This document shows positions 14,581-22,937 of a DNA stretch of 64,000 nucleotides, one piece after another (the stretch's first letter is position 1; the number at the start of each line of letters is the position of its first letter). The notes below the pieces were generated by a model. That model was not told where the DNA came from. It searched no databases and saw nothing but the letters and a program-made list of their open reading frames with translations. A program made the position numbers and the translations under genes. The DNA is taken from positions 367,067 through 431,066 of the forward strand of contig NZ_JACEHE010000003.1 in NCBI RefSeq assembly GCF_013778455.1, in the 5' to 3' direction. This DNA comes from Streptomyces himalayensis subsp. himalayensis (GTDB lineage Bacteria > Actinomycetota > Actinomycetes > Streptomycetales > Streptomycetaceae).

Positions 14581-17500
14581 CTATTGCACGGCCGCGGGTG
14601 GGAGGGGCTGCTCCGCCCAGATGGTCTTGCCGTGGGTGCTGTGCCGGGTGCCCCAGCGCTGGGCCAGAAGCGTGACCATGGCCAGTCCACGTCCGCCCTC
14701 ATCGGTCTCCGCCGCGCGGCGGACCCGGGGAGTGGTCGTGCTGCCGTCGGACACCTCGCAGACGAGCGACTGGCTGCGGAGCAGGCGGAGCCGGATGGGG
14801 CCCCGTCCGTGGCGGACGGCGTTCGTGACCAGTTCGCTCACGAGCAGTGCGGTGATGTCGACCAGAGGCTCGAGCCGCCAGGCCCTCAACTGGGCGGCTG
14901 CCAGGCTCCGTGCCTCGCCGGCGGCAAGGGGGCTGTCGGGCAGTGCCCAGTCGGCGACGTGCTCGCGGGGCAGGCCGCATGGCCTGGCGAGAAAGAGGAC
15001 CGCGTCGTCTTCCGCGCCGTTCGGGCTGGTCAGCGCGGTGGTGAGGGTTTCGCACAGCCGGTCGAGCTGAGAAGTGGTCTCGGTACCTGTCAGCGGGTCG
15101 GCGAGTGCGTCCGTGAGAGCTGTGCTGAGCGCGTTGATGCCGCTTTCGATGTCCCGGCCGCGGGTTTCCACCAGTCCGTCGGTGTAGAAGGCGAGAAGGC
15201 TCTGATCGGGAAGCTCCAGCTCGACCGTCTCGAACGGCGGGGTCCCCACGCCGAGGGGCGGATTGTTCGGCAGATCCAGGATGTCGATCTCTCCGCCCGG
15301 ATGGACGAGCGCCGGGGGCGGGTGCCCGGACCGGGCGAAGGTCGCCGTGCGGGCCGTGGGGTCGTAGATCGCGTAGAGGAACGTGGCGTAGAAGTCCTCA
15401 CCGAGGCGCGAGACCAGGTCGTTGAGCTGCGTGAGGAGGTCCTCGGGCGTCATTTCCAGGTCCGCGAGCGTGTGGACCGCGGTACGGAGACGGCCCATGG
15501 TCGCCGCCTCGGGAAGGCCGTGCCCCATCACGTCGCCGATGACCAGGGCGACCCGGTCGCCGGACAGCGGGATCACGTCGTACCAGTCGCCGCCGACCTC
15601 CAGGCCCTCACTGGCGGGCAGGTAGCGGACCGCTGTGATCGCGCCGGGCACCTGTGGGAGGACCTGGGGCAGCAGGCCGCGCTGCAGTTCCACGGCGCGG
15701 GCATGTTCGGCGTCGTAGAGCCGGGCTCGTTCCAGGGCGTGCGCCACCAGGCCGCTCAGCGCGGCGAGCAGCGCGCGCTCCTCCTCGTCGAGTTGCCCCG
15801 GCTCCCGGAAGGCGATGATGCAGCAGCCGATGGGCCTTCCGGAGACGATCAGTGGCAGGAAGGCCCACGCCTGCATGCCGGAAGGGCCGATACGCCACTT
15901 CAGGTGGGGATAGCGACGGCCGTATTCGGCGCCCGAGCCGATGAAGACGGGGGTGCGGGTGCGCAGTGAGTCGGAGGTGGGCGACACCTGGGTCACGGGA
16001 GCCGACTCGAGCACGCTCAGGAAACTCTCCGAGTAGCCGGCGTGACCGACCACACGCAGGCGGTCCCCTTCCAGGGTCTGGACCACCAGACCGGTCCCCC
16101 CGAACGGGGTGAGGAGGTGATCGCCGACGGCGTCCACGACGTCCTGCACGGTGACCGCCTCGGACAACGCCGCGGTCAGTTCCTGGGTCCTCGTGGTCCG
16201 CAGCGCCGCCCCGTGCTCGACCCGGACCCGCTCCGCCGCCCGCAACCGCGACTCGGTGATGTCGCTGAGCGACAGCGTCAGTCCGTCCTCGCGCGAGGTG
16301 ATCCGAAGGCCGTACCACGTGCCCAGAGCCGGGACATGCACGTCGAATTCCGTGGGCAGACCGGTGGCGGCGGCCTCACGGCAACGGGCCTCGAGACCGG
16401 GCTCGCCCGGATACGGCACGGCCTCCCACAGGATCCGTCCCAGCAGATCGCTCCGCGAGGTCCGGAGCATCCCCTCGGCCTGGACGTTGACGTAGGTGAT
16501 CCGCCCGTCGGCGCCGGTGAGGACCACGCCGTCGGCAGGGTGCTCCAGCTTGTACGCGATGCCGTCCGGGGGCGCGTGGCTCCCCGTGTTGTCGAAGAGC
16601 GTCCCCACCGCACGACCCGGCCGGCCGTCGGGCCCGGGCAGGACAAGCCCGCCGGCCCGTATCCAGCGCATGTCACCGGCCGGGCGCGTGACCCGGTACT
16701 CGCAGTCGTAGCGCCCCACCACCGCCTTGGGCAACGAGACCGGGGAAAGGTCCTCCGGGTGCACCATCTGCGCCCACGTCTCGTACCTGGAGTCGAAGGT
16801 TTCCGGGTTCAGGCCGAGGATCAGGCAGGCACGCTCGTCGAGGAAGAGCTGACCGGTGCGGACATCGCAGTCGTACGTGCCGACCTGGGCCGCATCCAGC
16901 ATCCACCCCTGCCCTTCGCCGGACCCCGACGGCGTGTCTGCTGTCGTGGGCCCCCGGCCTCGGGGCGGGCCTGCGAGGTGGCCGTGCAGCCGGATGGCCG
17001 CCGCCCGTAGGGAAAGCCGGGCCTCGCCCGGCTCCTGCCCGCGGTCCAGCAGCACCGACAGGGTTCCCACCGGGGCCGTGTCCGGACCCAGCGGCACAAC
17101 GAGGACACGGGCGCCGCGAGGGCAGGGTGCATCAGGGCCTGGAATGCTGCCGAGCTGGTCGGGCGCGTCCGTCCGCCCTGCCGGGCAGCTGCGCCGCACC
17201 GCTTCCGCCGGTGCCAGATTCCGGTCGACAGACACCTGGTCCCAGGCTTCGGCGAAGGCCGGGGGCAGACCGGCCATGGCCAGCAGGCGCAACCGCGGCC
17301 GATGGCGTTCGAGCAGGTGTACGGCGGCTCCCTGCGCATTCATGCCGGACACGGCGCTCTGGAGCGTCCGCACGAGTGGCTCGGCGGCATCCGCGCCGGC
17401 GTGCCGCCACTGCCTGGCGAGATCATCGGCCGTCCTGAACTGCCTGGCGAGATCATCGGCCGTCCTGCCGGACGGGGTGGGGCCATCGTGCTCCTGCTCC

Positions 17501-17619
17501 GTCCCCGCGCTACGGACCGCGGGGACGCCCCGGGAGTCCCGAGGGGGTTTCAGCCATTTCACAGGCACTCCGTCGGCTCTGATCATCACAGTGTTGGACC
17601 GGATGACCGCGAGGTGCAC
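14581..17619 (-). CDS. cytosolic GAF/PAS-PAS-GAF-SpoIIE phosphatase-RsbW kinase hybrid
   Basis: A 1012-residue multi-sensor phosphatase. After a GAF-like N-terminal region (about 60-215) come a PAS_3-type domain (YDCDVRTGQLFLDERA... HPEDLSPV), a second PAS (GRITYVNVQAEGMLRTSRSD), a GAF domain (about 470-640), SpoIIE/PP2C (GGDWYDVIPL, IGDVMGHG, LAFYTDGL, EDDAVLFLA) and an RsbW-like ATPase (SELVTNAVRHG, GRGLAMV). No transmembrane helix is seen, so it senses cytosolic signals. The start is uncertain: GTG 17619 or ATG 17586, neither with a strong ribosome site. It is paralogous to the next gene in phosphatase and kinase domains. Likely role: partner-switching control of sigma factors. Confidence 0.9.
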   Translation of the reverse strand: MHLAVIRSNTVMIRADGVPVKWLKPPRDSRGVPAVRSAGTEQEHDGPTPSGRTADDLARQFRTADDLARQWRHAGADAAEPLVRTLQSAVSGMNAQGAAVHLLERHRPRLRLLAMAGLPPAFAEAWDQVSVDRNLAPAEAVRRSCPAGRTDAPDQLGSIPGPDAPCPRGARVLVVPLGPDTAPVGTLSVLLDRGQEPGEARLSLRAAAIRLHGHLAGPPRGRGPTTADTPSGSGEGQGWMLDAAQVGTYDCDVRTGQLFLDERACLILGLNPETFDSRYETWAQMVHPEDLSPVSLPKAVVGRYDCEYRVTRPAGDMRWIRAGGLVLPGPDGRPGRAVGTLFDNTGSHAPPDGIAYKLEHPADGVVLTGADGRITYVNVQAEGMLRTSRSDLLGRILWEAVPYPGEPGLEARCREAAATGLPTEFDVHVPALGTWYGLRITSREDGLTLSLSDITESRLRAAERVRVEHGAALRTTRTQELTAALSEAVTVQDVVDAVGDHLLTPFGGTGLVVQTLEGDRLRVVGHAGYSESFLSVLESAPVTQVSPTSDSLRTRTPVFIGSGAEYGRRYPHLKWRIGPSGMQAWAFLPLIVSGRPIGCCIIAFREPGQLDEEERALLAALSGLVAHALERARLYDAEHARAVELQRGLLPQVLPQVPGAITAVRYLPASEGLEVGGDWYDVIPLSGDRVALVIGDVMGHGLPEAATMGRLRTAVHTLADLEMTPEDLLTQLNDLVSRLGEDFYATFLYAIYDPTARTATFARSGHPPPALVHPGGEIDILDLPNNPPLGVGTPPFETVELELPDQSLLAFYTDGLVETRGRDIESGINALSTALTDALADPLTGTETTSQLDRLCETLTTALTSPNGAEDDAVLFLARPCGLPREHVADWALPDSPLAAGEARSLAAAQLRAWRLEPLVDITALLVSELVTNAVRHGRGPIRLRLLRSQSLVCEVSDGSTTTPRVRRAAETDEGGRGLAMVTLLAQRWGTRHSTHGKTIWAEQPLPPAAVQ
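17410..17468. repeat. 30-bp in-frame tandem duplication inside the PAS/GAF phosphatase gene
   Basis: A 30-bp unit starting CTGCCTGGCGAGATCATCGG is repeated once (17410-17439, 17440-17468). It adds ten residues, giving RTADDLARQFRTADDLARQW near residue 55 of the protein. Confidence 0.9.
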
Positions 17620-17650
17620 CCAGAACAGAATGTCGAATGTCGTTTTTCAT

Positions 17651-17664
17651 ACACTAAATAGTGT
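17651..17664. promoter_or_regulatory. AT-rich inverted repeat upstream of the sensor phosphatase gene
   Basis: ACACTA-AA-TAGTGT lies 32-45 bases before the GTG start of the 1012-residue phosphatase gene, in an unusually AT-rich patch. It is a candidate promoter/operator; TAGTGT on the minus strand could serve as a -10 box. Confidence 0.4.
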
Positions 17665-17916
17665 TTTCTGTCACTCCCAGGCCCCGGGTCGGATACCGGT
17701 CGACCTTGCATACGCCACCTCTGAGCTGCATCGGGTCTTGCACTGCGCCGGGCGCGGAGGCAACCAGAAAAATCCGCTGGCTCGTGATCCAGATCCCGCC
17801 CGGGAGCGGGGAACCCCGCTTGACCTCCGAAGTCTGTTACGCCCGAGTAAGAACACCATGACGATTGACGTCCGACCGATGTCGCGCCCGCGAGGTGCGC
17901 CTATGGTGACTACGCG

Positions 17917-17931
17917 ATTGGTCCGACCAAT
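17917..17931. promoter_or_regulatory. FadR-type operator ATTGGTC-C-GACCAAT
   Basis: A perfect 15-bp palindrome matching the TGGTNNNACCA pattern recognised by many FadR-subfamily GntR regulators. It lies about 215 bases before the GntR start at 18145, the obvious candidate to bind it. Confidence 0.65.
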
Positions 17932-17971
17932 GCATCGATCCCCTGCACCTGTCACCTGAGAGGACCCCTCC

Positions 17972-18040
17972 ATGCGCCTCCTCCTGCCCAAAGGTGTCCA
18001 TTGCCTGATCCGCAAGAGCGCCTTCGGGGGGTGCACATGA
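17972..18040 (+). CDS. possible 22-residue leader ORF
   Basis: ATG 17972, preceded by GAGAGGA, opens a 22-codon frame (starts MRLLLPKGVHCLIRK, ends GCT) just before the GntR gene. It holds two cysteines but does not match the RRHVD leader family. Coding status is uncertain. Confidence 0.25.
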   Translation: MRLLLPKGVHCLIRKSAFGGCT

Positions 18041-18144
18041 TCGTGGATCACTGCCGGTACGGGACGCCATCGCCGGTGGGACCACCTGGCCGGGGTGATC
18101 GGGCACGGTACGCTGGCTGCACTCTGGGCAAGGAGGTCGAGGGC

Positions 18145-18882
18145 ATGGCAGTAGCGAAGGTTCCGCCACTGCGCAGCCGTGCCCACAGCGTCAGCGACGC
18201 GCTGGTCGCCCACCTGGAACAGCTGATCGCACTCGGTGAACTCGGACCGGGCGACAGGCTGCCGGCGGAGCGTGAACTGGCCGAGTCGCTGTCGGTGTCG
18301 CGGACCTCGCTCCGGGAAGCCCTGCACCAGCTGGAGGCCAAGCACCTCATCGAGCGGCGGCAGGGCAGAGGCACCATCGTGCTGGCACCGCCCACCCAGG
18401 TCGACGATCTCTACGCGAGGCTGGCCGACGTGGCCGAGGACGACCGGGAACTGGCCAACGTGGCCGAGCTGCGGACGGTCATCGAGCCGAAGATCGCCGA
18501 ATTCGCCGCAGTGCGCGCGACCAGCGCCGACCTGCTGCAGATGGACGACATCCTGCACGCCACGGACGAGAACCTGCTGGCGGCCAAATCGCTCGAACTG
18601 GACATCCAGTTCCATCTGACCCTGGCCAGGGCGAGCCACAACCCGCTGCTCACCGCGCTGACCACGATGGTCAGTTCATGGACCACCCCGGTGCGCAAGG
18701 ACTCCCACAGCACACGGGCGGGCCGCCGTAAGTCCCTGGCCGGTCATCAGGCGATCCGTGACGCGGTCGAGACCCGTGACCCGGTAGCGGCATCCCAGGC
18801 GATGATCATGCATCTGGCCGACATCGACCAGGTGATCCGGCGCACGCGCCACGACGGCGCGGCCTCCGCCGAGCAGGACTGA
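18145..18882 (+). CDS. FadR-subfamily GntR transcriptional regulator
   Basis: A 245-residue GntR regulator with the winged-helix domain at residues about 10-80 (LPAERELAESLSVSRTSLREALHQLE) and an all-helical FCD ligand domain. The FCD metal ligands are suggested by the LELDIQFHLTLARAS and HQAIRDAVETRD histidines. ATG 18145 has an excellent AAGGAGG site; a longer frame from 18001 would run through the leader. It is 195 bases upstream of an exported amidase gene that it may control, and the ATTGGTC/GACCAAT palindrome at 17917 suggests autoregulation. FCD proteins usually bind small organic acids; the effector here is unknown. Confidence 0.9.
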   Translation: MAVAKVPPLRSRAHSVSDALVAHLEQLIALGELGPGDRLPAERELAESLSVSRTSLREALHQLEAKHLIERRQGRGTIVLAPPTQVDDLYARLADVAEDDRELANVAELRTVIEPKIAEFAAVRATSADLLQMDDILHATDENLLAAKSLELDIQFHLTLARASHNPLLTALTTMVSSWTTPVRKDSHSTRAGRRKSLAGHQAIRDAVETRDPVAASQAMIMHLADIDQVIRRTRHDGAASAEQD

Positions 18883-19076
18883 CCTCCCCCCTTCTCACTC
18901 GTCTCACCCTTTCTCCCCGCGTTTTCCTCGCCCGCGTCCGCTCCCCCGCGACCACCCCGCACGGCCGCGCGATCCCCGGCAATTACGCCTGCACGCACCC
19001 GCCATCGATACGGGACTGCTCACGTGCGCCAAGCCATGCCGGGAACCGATCACTCCACACCACGAATGGATGGCTC

Positions 19077-20459
19077 ATGAACACCTCCCCCATGGATCCC
19101 GGTAAGGCTCGGGAGCTGCTCGTCTCCCGGCTCGGGCGCCGCAGGTTCCTGGCCGCCGCCACCGCCGTGACCACGGCGGGCGCCGCGGCGACGCTTCCCT
19201 CCACGGCGATGGCACAGACGGCGAAGCCTGCGAAGGCGCCCGCGACCGTGCTCCCCAAGGAAATTCTCCAGCCCGGCAAGGGGCCGGTGCAGGGCAGGCA
19301 CTACCTTCCTTCTCTCCCTGAGCAGGTCCGCTGGGGGTACGTTCCCTCGCTCGGCAGCAAGCCGGTGCTGCGCATGCGTTCCGGCGAGACGGTGACCGTC
19401 GACACGCTCTCCCATGAGGGCCTTCTCGAGGACCAAGGGCGCGACCCGAAGGCCTACTTCGCGCGTCACGGTGTGCCCGCCGGTCAGGTGCTCGACGACG
19501 CGGTCGCCATTGCCCGCGACTACGAGCGCACCACCCGCAACTTCGATGTCGACGGTCCCCACGTGGTCACCGGCCCGATCCATGTCGAGGGCGCCGAGCC
19601 CGGCGACGTACTGAAGATCGAGATGCTGTCCCTCATGCCGCGCGTGCCCTACGGCGTCGTGTCGAGCCGCCACGGCAAGGGCGCGCTGGCCCGCCAGGCG
19701 GGCGGCTCGGCTCCGGCGGGCATCACCCCCGAAGAGGTCATGCCTCCGGTCTCGACCGACGGACGGTCCACCGGTGACCCCGAACGCTATGGCAACGTCT
19801 CGCTGTTCACACCGGTCCGGCGGGGCAGCGGCGGAGCTATCAACGGCGTGATGACGTACGGCGGTTCACATGAAGTCGCCTTCCCGCTGCGCCCTCACAT
19901 GGGCATGATGGGCGTCGCCTTCGCATCTGCGGACAGCCTCACGGCACCCGAGCTCAACTCGATACCGCCGACCCTCGGCGGCGGCAACATCGACATCAAC
20001 CTGCTCACGCAGGGCTCGACCTTCTACGTCCCGGTCTTCGCCGAGGGTGCGCTGTTCTACACCGGTGACCCGCACATGGCCATGGGGAACGGCGAGGTGG
20101 CGCTCACGGCCATGGAAGGCTCGCTGCGCACCACCTTCCGGCTGACCGTGTGCAAGAAGGGCTCCGGCGACGCCCCGTCCGTCGCATTCCACTACCCGTT
20201 CGCCGAGACCCCCGACGCATGGGTGGCCGTGGGCCTGTCCGACCCCGACGGCATCCAGAACGGCCAGGGCAACGACCTCGACACCGCTATGCGGCGCGCC
20301 GTGGTCAACGCACTGGACTTCCTCGAGCACGACCTCGGCATGGAACGCCCGGTGGCGTACGCATACCTGTCGGCGGCCGCCGACTTCGAGGTGTCCCAGG
20401 TCGTCGACCGCACCGTCGGCGTCCACGGGGTCATCAGCAAGGGCCACTTCGACGCCTGA
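19077..20459 (+). CDS. Tat-exported acetamidase/formamidase family protein
   Basis: A 460-residue FmdA/AmdA-family amidase that hydrolyses short amides to acid and ammonia. The N-terminus has GRRRFLAAATAVTTAGAAATLPSTAMA: a twin-arginine motif, hydrophobic core and AMA signal peptidase site, so the enzyme is probably exported folded. This is unusual, since characterised members are cytosolic. Family sequence includes SGETVTVDTLSHEG, HVVTGPIHVEGAEPGDVLKIE and the long GGGNIDINLL region. The extension between signal and catalytic core is normal. It follows a GntR regulator on the same strand. The ribosome site is weak. Substrate and product use are open; no amide transporter is next to it. Confidence 0.88.
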   Translation: MNTSPMDPGKARELLVSRLGRRRFLAAATAVTTAGAAATLPSTAMAQTAKPAKAPATVLPKEILQPGKGPVQGRHYLPSLPEQVRWGYVPSLGSKPVLRMRSGETVTVDTLSHEGLLEDQGRDPKAYFARHGVPAGQVLDDAVAIARDYERTTRNFDVDGPHVVTGPIHVEGAEPGDVLKIEMLSLMPRVPYGVVSSRHGKGALARQAGGSAPAGITPEEVMPPVSTDGRSTGDPERYGNVSLFTPVRRGSGGAINGVMTYGGSHEVAFPLRPHMGMMGVAFASADSLTAPELNSIPPTLGGGNIDINLLTQGSTFYVPVFAEGALFYTGDPHMAMGNGEVALTAMEGSLRTTFRLTVCKKGSGDAPSVAFHYPFAETPDAWVAVGLSDPDGIQNGQGNDLDTAMRRAVVNALDFLEHDLGMERPVAYAYLSAAADFEVSQVVDRTVGVHGVISKGHFDA

Positions 20460-20666
20460 ACACCGCGCGCGAGGGGCCGGTCATGCGCGGGCAGGCCGGC
20501 CCCTGGTCATCCGGGGGCAGGCCGGCCCTCACTCGTGCACCAGCAGGGCGGCCCCTGCTGCGCCTCGCTCGTCGACGACGACGCCAGCCGAACGGCGGGC
20601 GGTCTGATCCCCGCTCCCTCGACCACCATCCATGTGACCGACATCACAGTATGCCAAACAAGATCC

Positions 20667-20687
20667 TCAGGTCATCATATGACCTGA
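20667..20687. promoter_or_regulatory. 9-3-9 palindromic operator of the tetronate operon
   Basis: TCAGGTCAT, a CAT spacer and ATGACCTGA form a perfect 21-bp palindrome 50 bases upstream of the first gene of the tetronate operon. FCD-type GntR regulators bind such sites, and the last gene of this operon (26892) is one, so autoregulated repression relieved by a pathway intermediate is likely. Confidence 0.7.
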
Positions 20688-20737
20688 TCTCTTCACCGAG
20701 CCGGTTGCGCCACGGCGCAGCAAGATGAGGATTTGGC

Positions 20738-21655
20738 ATGAACGACCAGGACAGGCCTGCACGGCCGCGCGTGGGCGTGGTGGGACTCGGAGCCATGGGT
20801 CTGGGCATGGCCCGCAGCCTCCGGAACGCGGGCTACGACGTGGGGGTCCACGACCTGCGACCGGATGTGGCCGAGACTTTCGCCCGTGACGGTGGGACCG
20901 CGTTCGCCACCGCCGGCGACCTGGCAGCCGCGGTGGACGTCCTGCTCAGCGTGGTGGTCAACGCTGCGCAGGTCGAGTCGGTGCTGTTCGGCGCGGACGG
21001 GGCAGCCGACCGGCTCCGCGAGGGCGCCGTCTTCGTGATGTGCTCCACGGTCGACCCGGCCTGGTCTGCCCAACTCGAGGGGCGCCTGGCCGAGAAGGGC
21101 GTGCTCTACCTGGACGCTCCCATCTCCGGTGGCGCCGCGCGTGCGGCGGTCGGCGAGCTGACCATGATGACGTCGGGCTCCACCGCGGCGTACGCGGTCG
21201 CCGACCCCGTGCTCGAGGCCATGAGCAGCACGGTCTACCGCCTGGGAGAGCGTGCCGGACTCGGCTCGAAGGTCAAGATCGTGAACCAGCTGCTCGCGGG
21301 TGTGCACATCGCCGCGGCAGCCGAGGCGATGGCCCTCGGCATCAAGGCCGGCGTTCCCGCCGAGGCGCTCTACGAGGTCATCACGCACAGCGCCGGCAAC
21401 TCGTGGATGTTCGAGAACCGCATGGCGCACGTGCTCGCCGGTGACTACACGCCCCTCTCCGCGGTCGACATCTTCGTCAAGGACCTGGGACTCGTGCTCG
21501 ACTCCGCCCGGCCGGAGCGGTTCCCGCTCCCCCTGGCCGCGACCGCCCACCAGATGTTCCTCCAGGCATCGGCGTCCGGTCTGGGAGCCGAGGACGACAG
21601 CGCGGTCATCAAGATCTTCCCCGGGGTCGACCTGCCCAAGCCGGTGGAGGGCTGA
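20738..21655 (+). CDS. ltnD: NAD-dependent L-threonate/beta-hydroxyacid dehydrogenase (LtnD-like)
   Basis: A 305-residue member of the beta-hydroxyacid dehydrogenase family. The Rossmann motif is GVVGLGAMGLGMA near residue 12, the substrate loop is DAPISGGAARA and the catalytic lysine lies in GSKVKIVNQLLAG. In the described tetronate pathway LtnD oxidises L-threonate at C2 to 2-oxo-tetronate. This assignment comes mainly from the neighbours: OtnK, OtnC and OtnI homologues follow with a one-base gap and ATGA overlaps. A GAGG ribosome site precedes ATG 20738 and a palindromic operator lies upstream. It could also use D-glycerate or tartronate semialdehyde, which related enzymes do. Confidence 0.85.
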   Translation: MNDQDRPARPRVGVVGLGAMGLGMARSLRNAGYDVGVHDLRPDVAETFARDGGTAFATAGDLAAAVDVLLSVVVNAAQVESVLFGADGAADRLREGAVFVMCSTVDPAWSAQLEGRLAEKGVLYLDAPISGGAARAAVGELTMMTSGSTAAYAVADPVLEAMSSTVYRLGERAGLGSKVKIVNQLLAGVHIAAAAEAMALGIKAGVPAEALYEVITHSAGNSWMFENRMAHVLAGDYTPLSAVDIFVKDLGLVLDSARPERFPLPLAATAHQMFLQASASGLGAEDDSAVIKIFPGVDLPKPVEG

Positions 21656-21656
21656 C

Positions 21657-22937
21657 ATGGGGATCCGACTCGGGTGCATCGCCGACGACTTCACCGGCGC
21701 CACGGACCTGGCCAACAACCTGGTGCGCGCGGGCATGCGCGTGGTCCAGACGATCGGTGTGCCGCCGGCCGACGCCGAGCAGACGATGGACGCGGACGCC
21801 GTGGTCATCGCCCTCAAGTCGCGGACCGTCCCGGCCGCCGACGCCGTCGAGGCCTCGCTCCGGGCACTCGCCTGGTTGCGGTCCATGGGTGCCGAGCAGA
21901 TCTACTTCAAGTACTGCTCCACCTTCGACTCGACGCCGGCCGGCAATATCGGGCCGGTCACCGAGGCACTGATGGACGCACTGGGCACCGACTTCACGAT
22001 CGCGACGCCCGCGTTCCCCGACAACGGACGCACGGTCTTCAAGGGCCATCTCTTCGTCGGTGACGTGCTGTTGAGCGACAGCGGCATGCGCCACCACCCG
22101 CTGACGCCGATGACCGACTCCAACCTGGTCTCCGTCCTCGGCGCGCAGACCACGCGAGCGGTCGGCCTCATCGACCACAGGGTCGTCGCCGACGGCGCGA
22201 AGGCGATCCGGGCCCGTATCGACGCCCTTCGCGAGGACGGCGCCGGGATGGCCGTCGTCGACGCCGTCTCCAACGACGACCTCCTGCGCCTCGGCGCGGC
22301 GGTCCAGGGGCTGCCCCTGGTGACCGCCGGCTCGGGTCTGGCGATCGGCCTGCCCGCGAACTGGGGCTTCAAGCCGTCCAGCGCCGCAGCACGGTTGCCC
22401 CAGGCAGGCGGCCGCCGGGCCATCGTCTCGGGATCGGTCTCCGTCGCCACGAACCGTCAGGTCCTTCAGTACCTGCGCAGCGGCCGGCCCGCGTACAGCG
22501 TGGACCCCTTGCGTGTCGCGGCCGGGGAGGACGTGGTCGGCCAGGCCCTGTCCCTCGCCGATGCGCACCTGGACGACGGGCCGGTGCTCGTCTACTCCAC
22601 CGAGTCGCCCGACATGGTCCGGACCGTCCAGGGCCGGCTCGGCGCCGCCGAGGCCGGTGAGCTCGTGGAGCAGACCCTTGCCCGCATCGCGGAGGGGCTC
22701 GTCGAGCGCGGGGTCCGCCAACTCGTCGTCGCGGGCGGCGAGACCTCGGGAGCCGTCGTTCAGGCGCTCGGCATCACCGGGCTCCGTATCGGACCGCAGA
22801 TCGCCCCCGGTGTGCCGTGGTGCGCGGCTCCCCTTCCCGGCGGGGACACGCTCCACATCGCGCTCAAGTCGGGCAACTTCGGCGGCCCCGACTTCTTCAC
22901 CACCTCGTTCGCCCTCCTGGACGAGGAGGCCTCATGA
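21657..22937 (+). CDS. otnK: 3-oxo-tetronate 4-kinase (OtnK-like, DUF1537)
   Basis: A 426-residue four-carbon acid sugar kinase. The N-terminal GCIADDFTGATDLANNL is the family hallmark (acidic substrate-binding motif); the C-terminal nucleotide-binding domain shows VAGGETSGAVVQALG and GGDTLHIALKSGNFG. It phosphorylates 3-oxo-tetronate to the 4-phosphate, which the next gene product decarboxylates. It starts one base after the stop of the dehydrogenase gene and overlaps the next gene by ATGA, so stoichiometric co-translation is likely. Relatives in the same superfamily act on D-threonate, D-erythronate or 3-oxo-isoapionate; no second DUF1537 kinase occurs in the window although a PdxA2-like enzyme that needs such a product is present. 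Confidence 0.88.
   Translation: MGIRLGCIADDFTGATDLANNLVRAGMRVVQTIGVPPADAEQTMDADAVVIALKSRTVPAADAVEASLRALAWLRSMGAEQIYFKYCSTFDSTPAGNIGPVTEALMDALGTDFTIATPAFPDNGRTVFKGHLFVGDVLLSDSGMRHHPLTPMTDSNLVSVLGAQTTRAVGLIDHRVVADGAKAIRARIDALREDGAGMAVVDAVSNDDLLRLGAAVQGLPLVTAGSGLAIGLPANWGFKPSSAAARLPQAGGRRAIVSGSVSVATNRQVLQYLRSGRPAYSVDPLRVAAGEDVVGQALSLADAHLDDGPVLVYSTESPDMVRTVQGRLGAAEAGELVEQTLARIAEGLVERGVRQLVVAGGETSGAVVQALGITGLRIGPQIAPGVPWCAAPLPGGDTLHIALKSGNFGGPDFFTTSFALLDEEAS

Larger units (their letters stand above)
17620..18144. other. 525-bp divergent intergenic region
   Basis: Control region between the leftward phosphatase gene and the rightward GntR gene. It holds the AT-rich dyad at 17651-17664, the FadR-type operator at 17917-17931 and a possible 22-codon ORF at 17972-18040. 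I see no larger gene. Confidence 0.6.

Noticed and set aside
13789..15969. A 726-codon open frame on the plus strand
   Set aside because: Antisense to both SpoIIE-type genes and crossing the gap between them; composition is that of a shadow frame.
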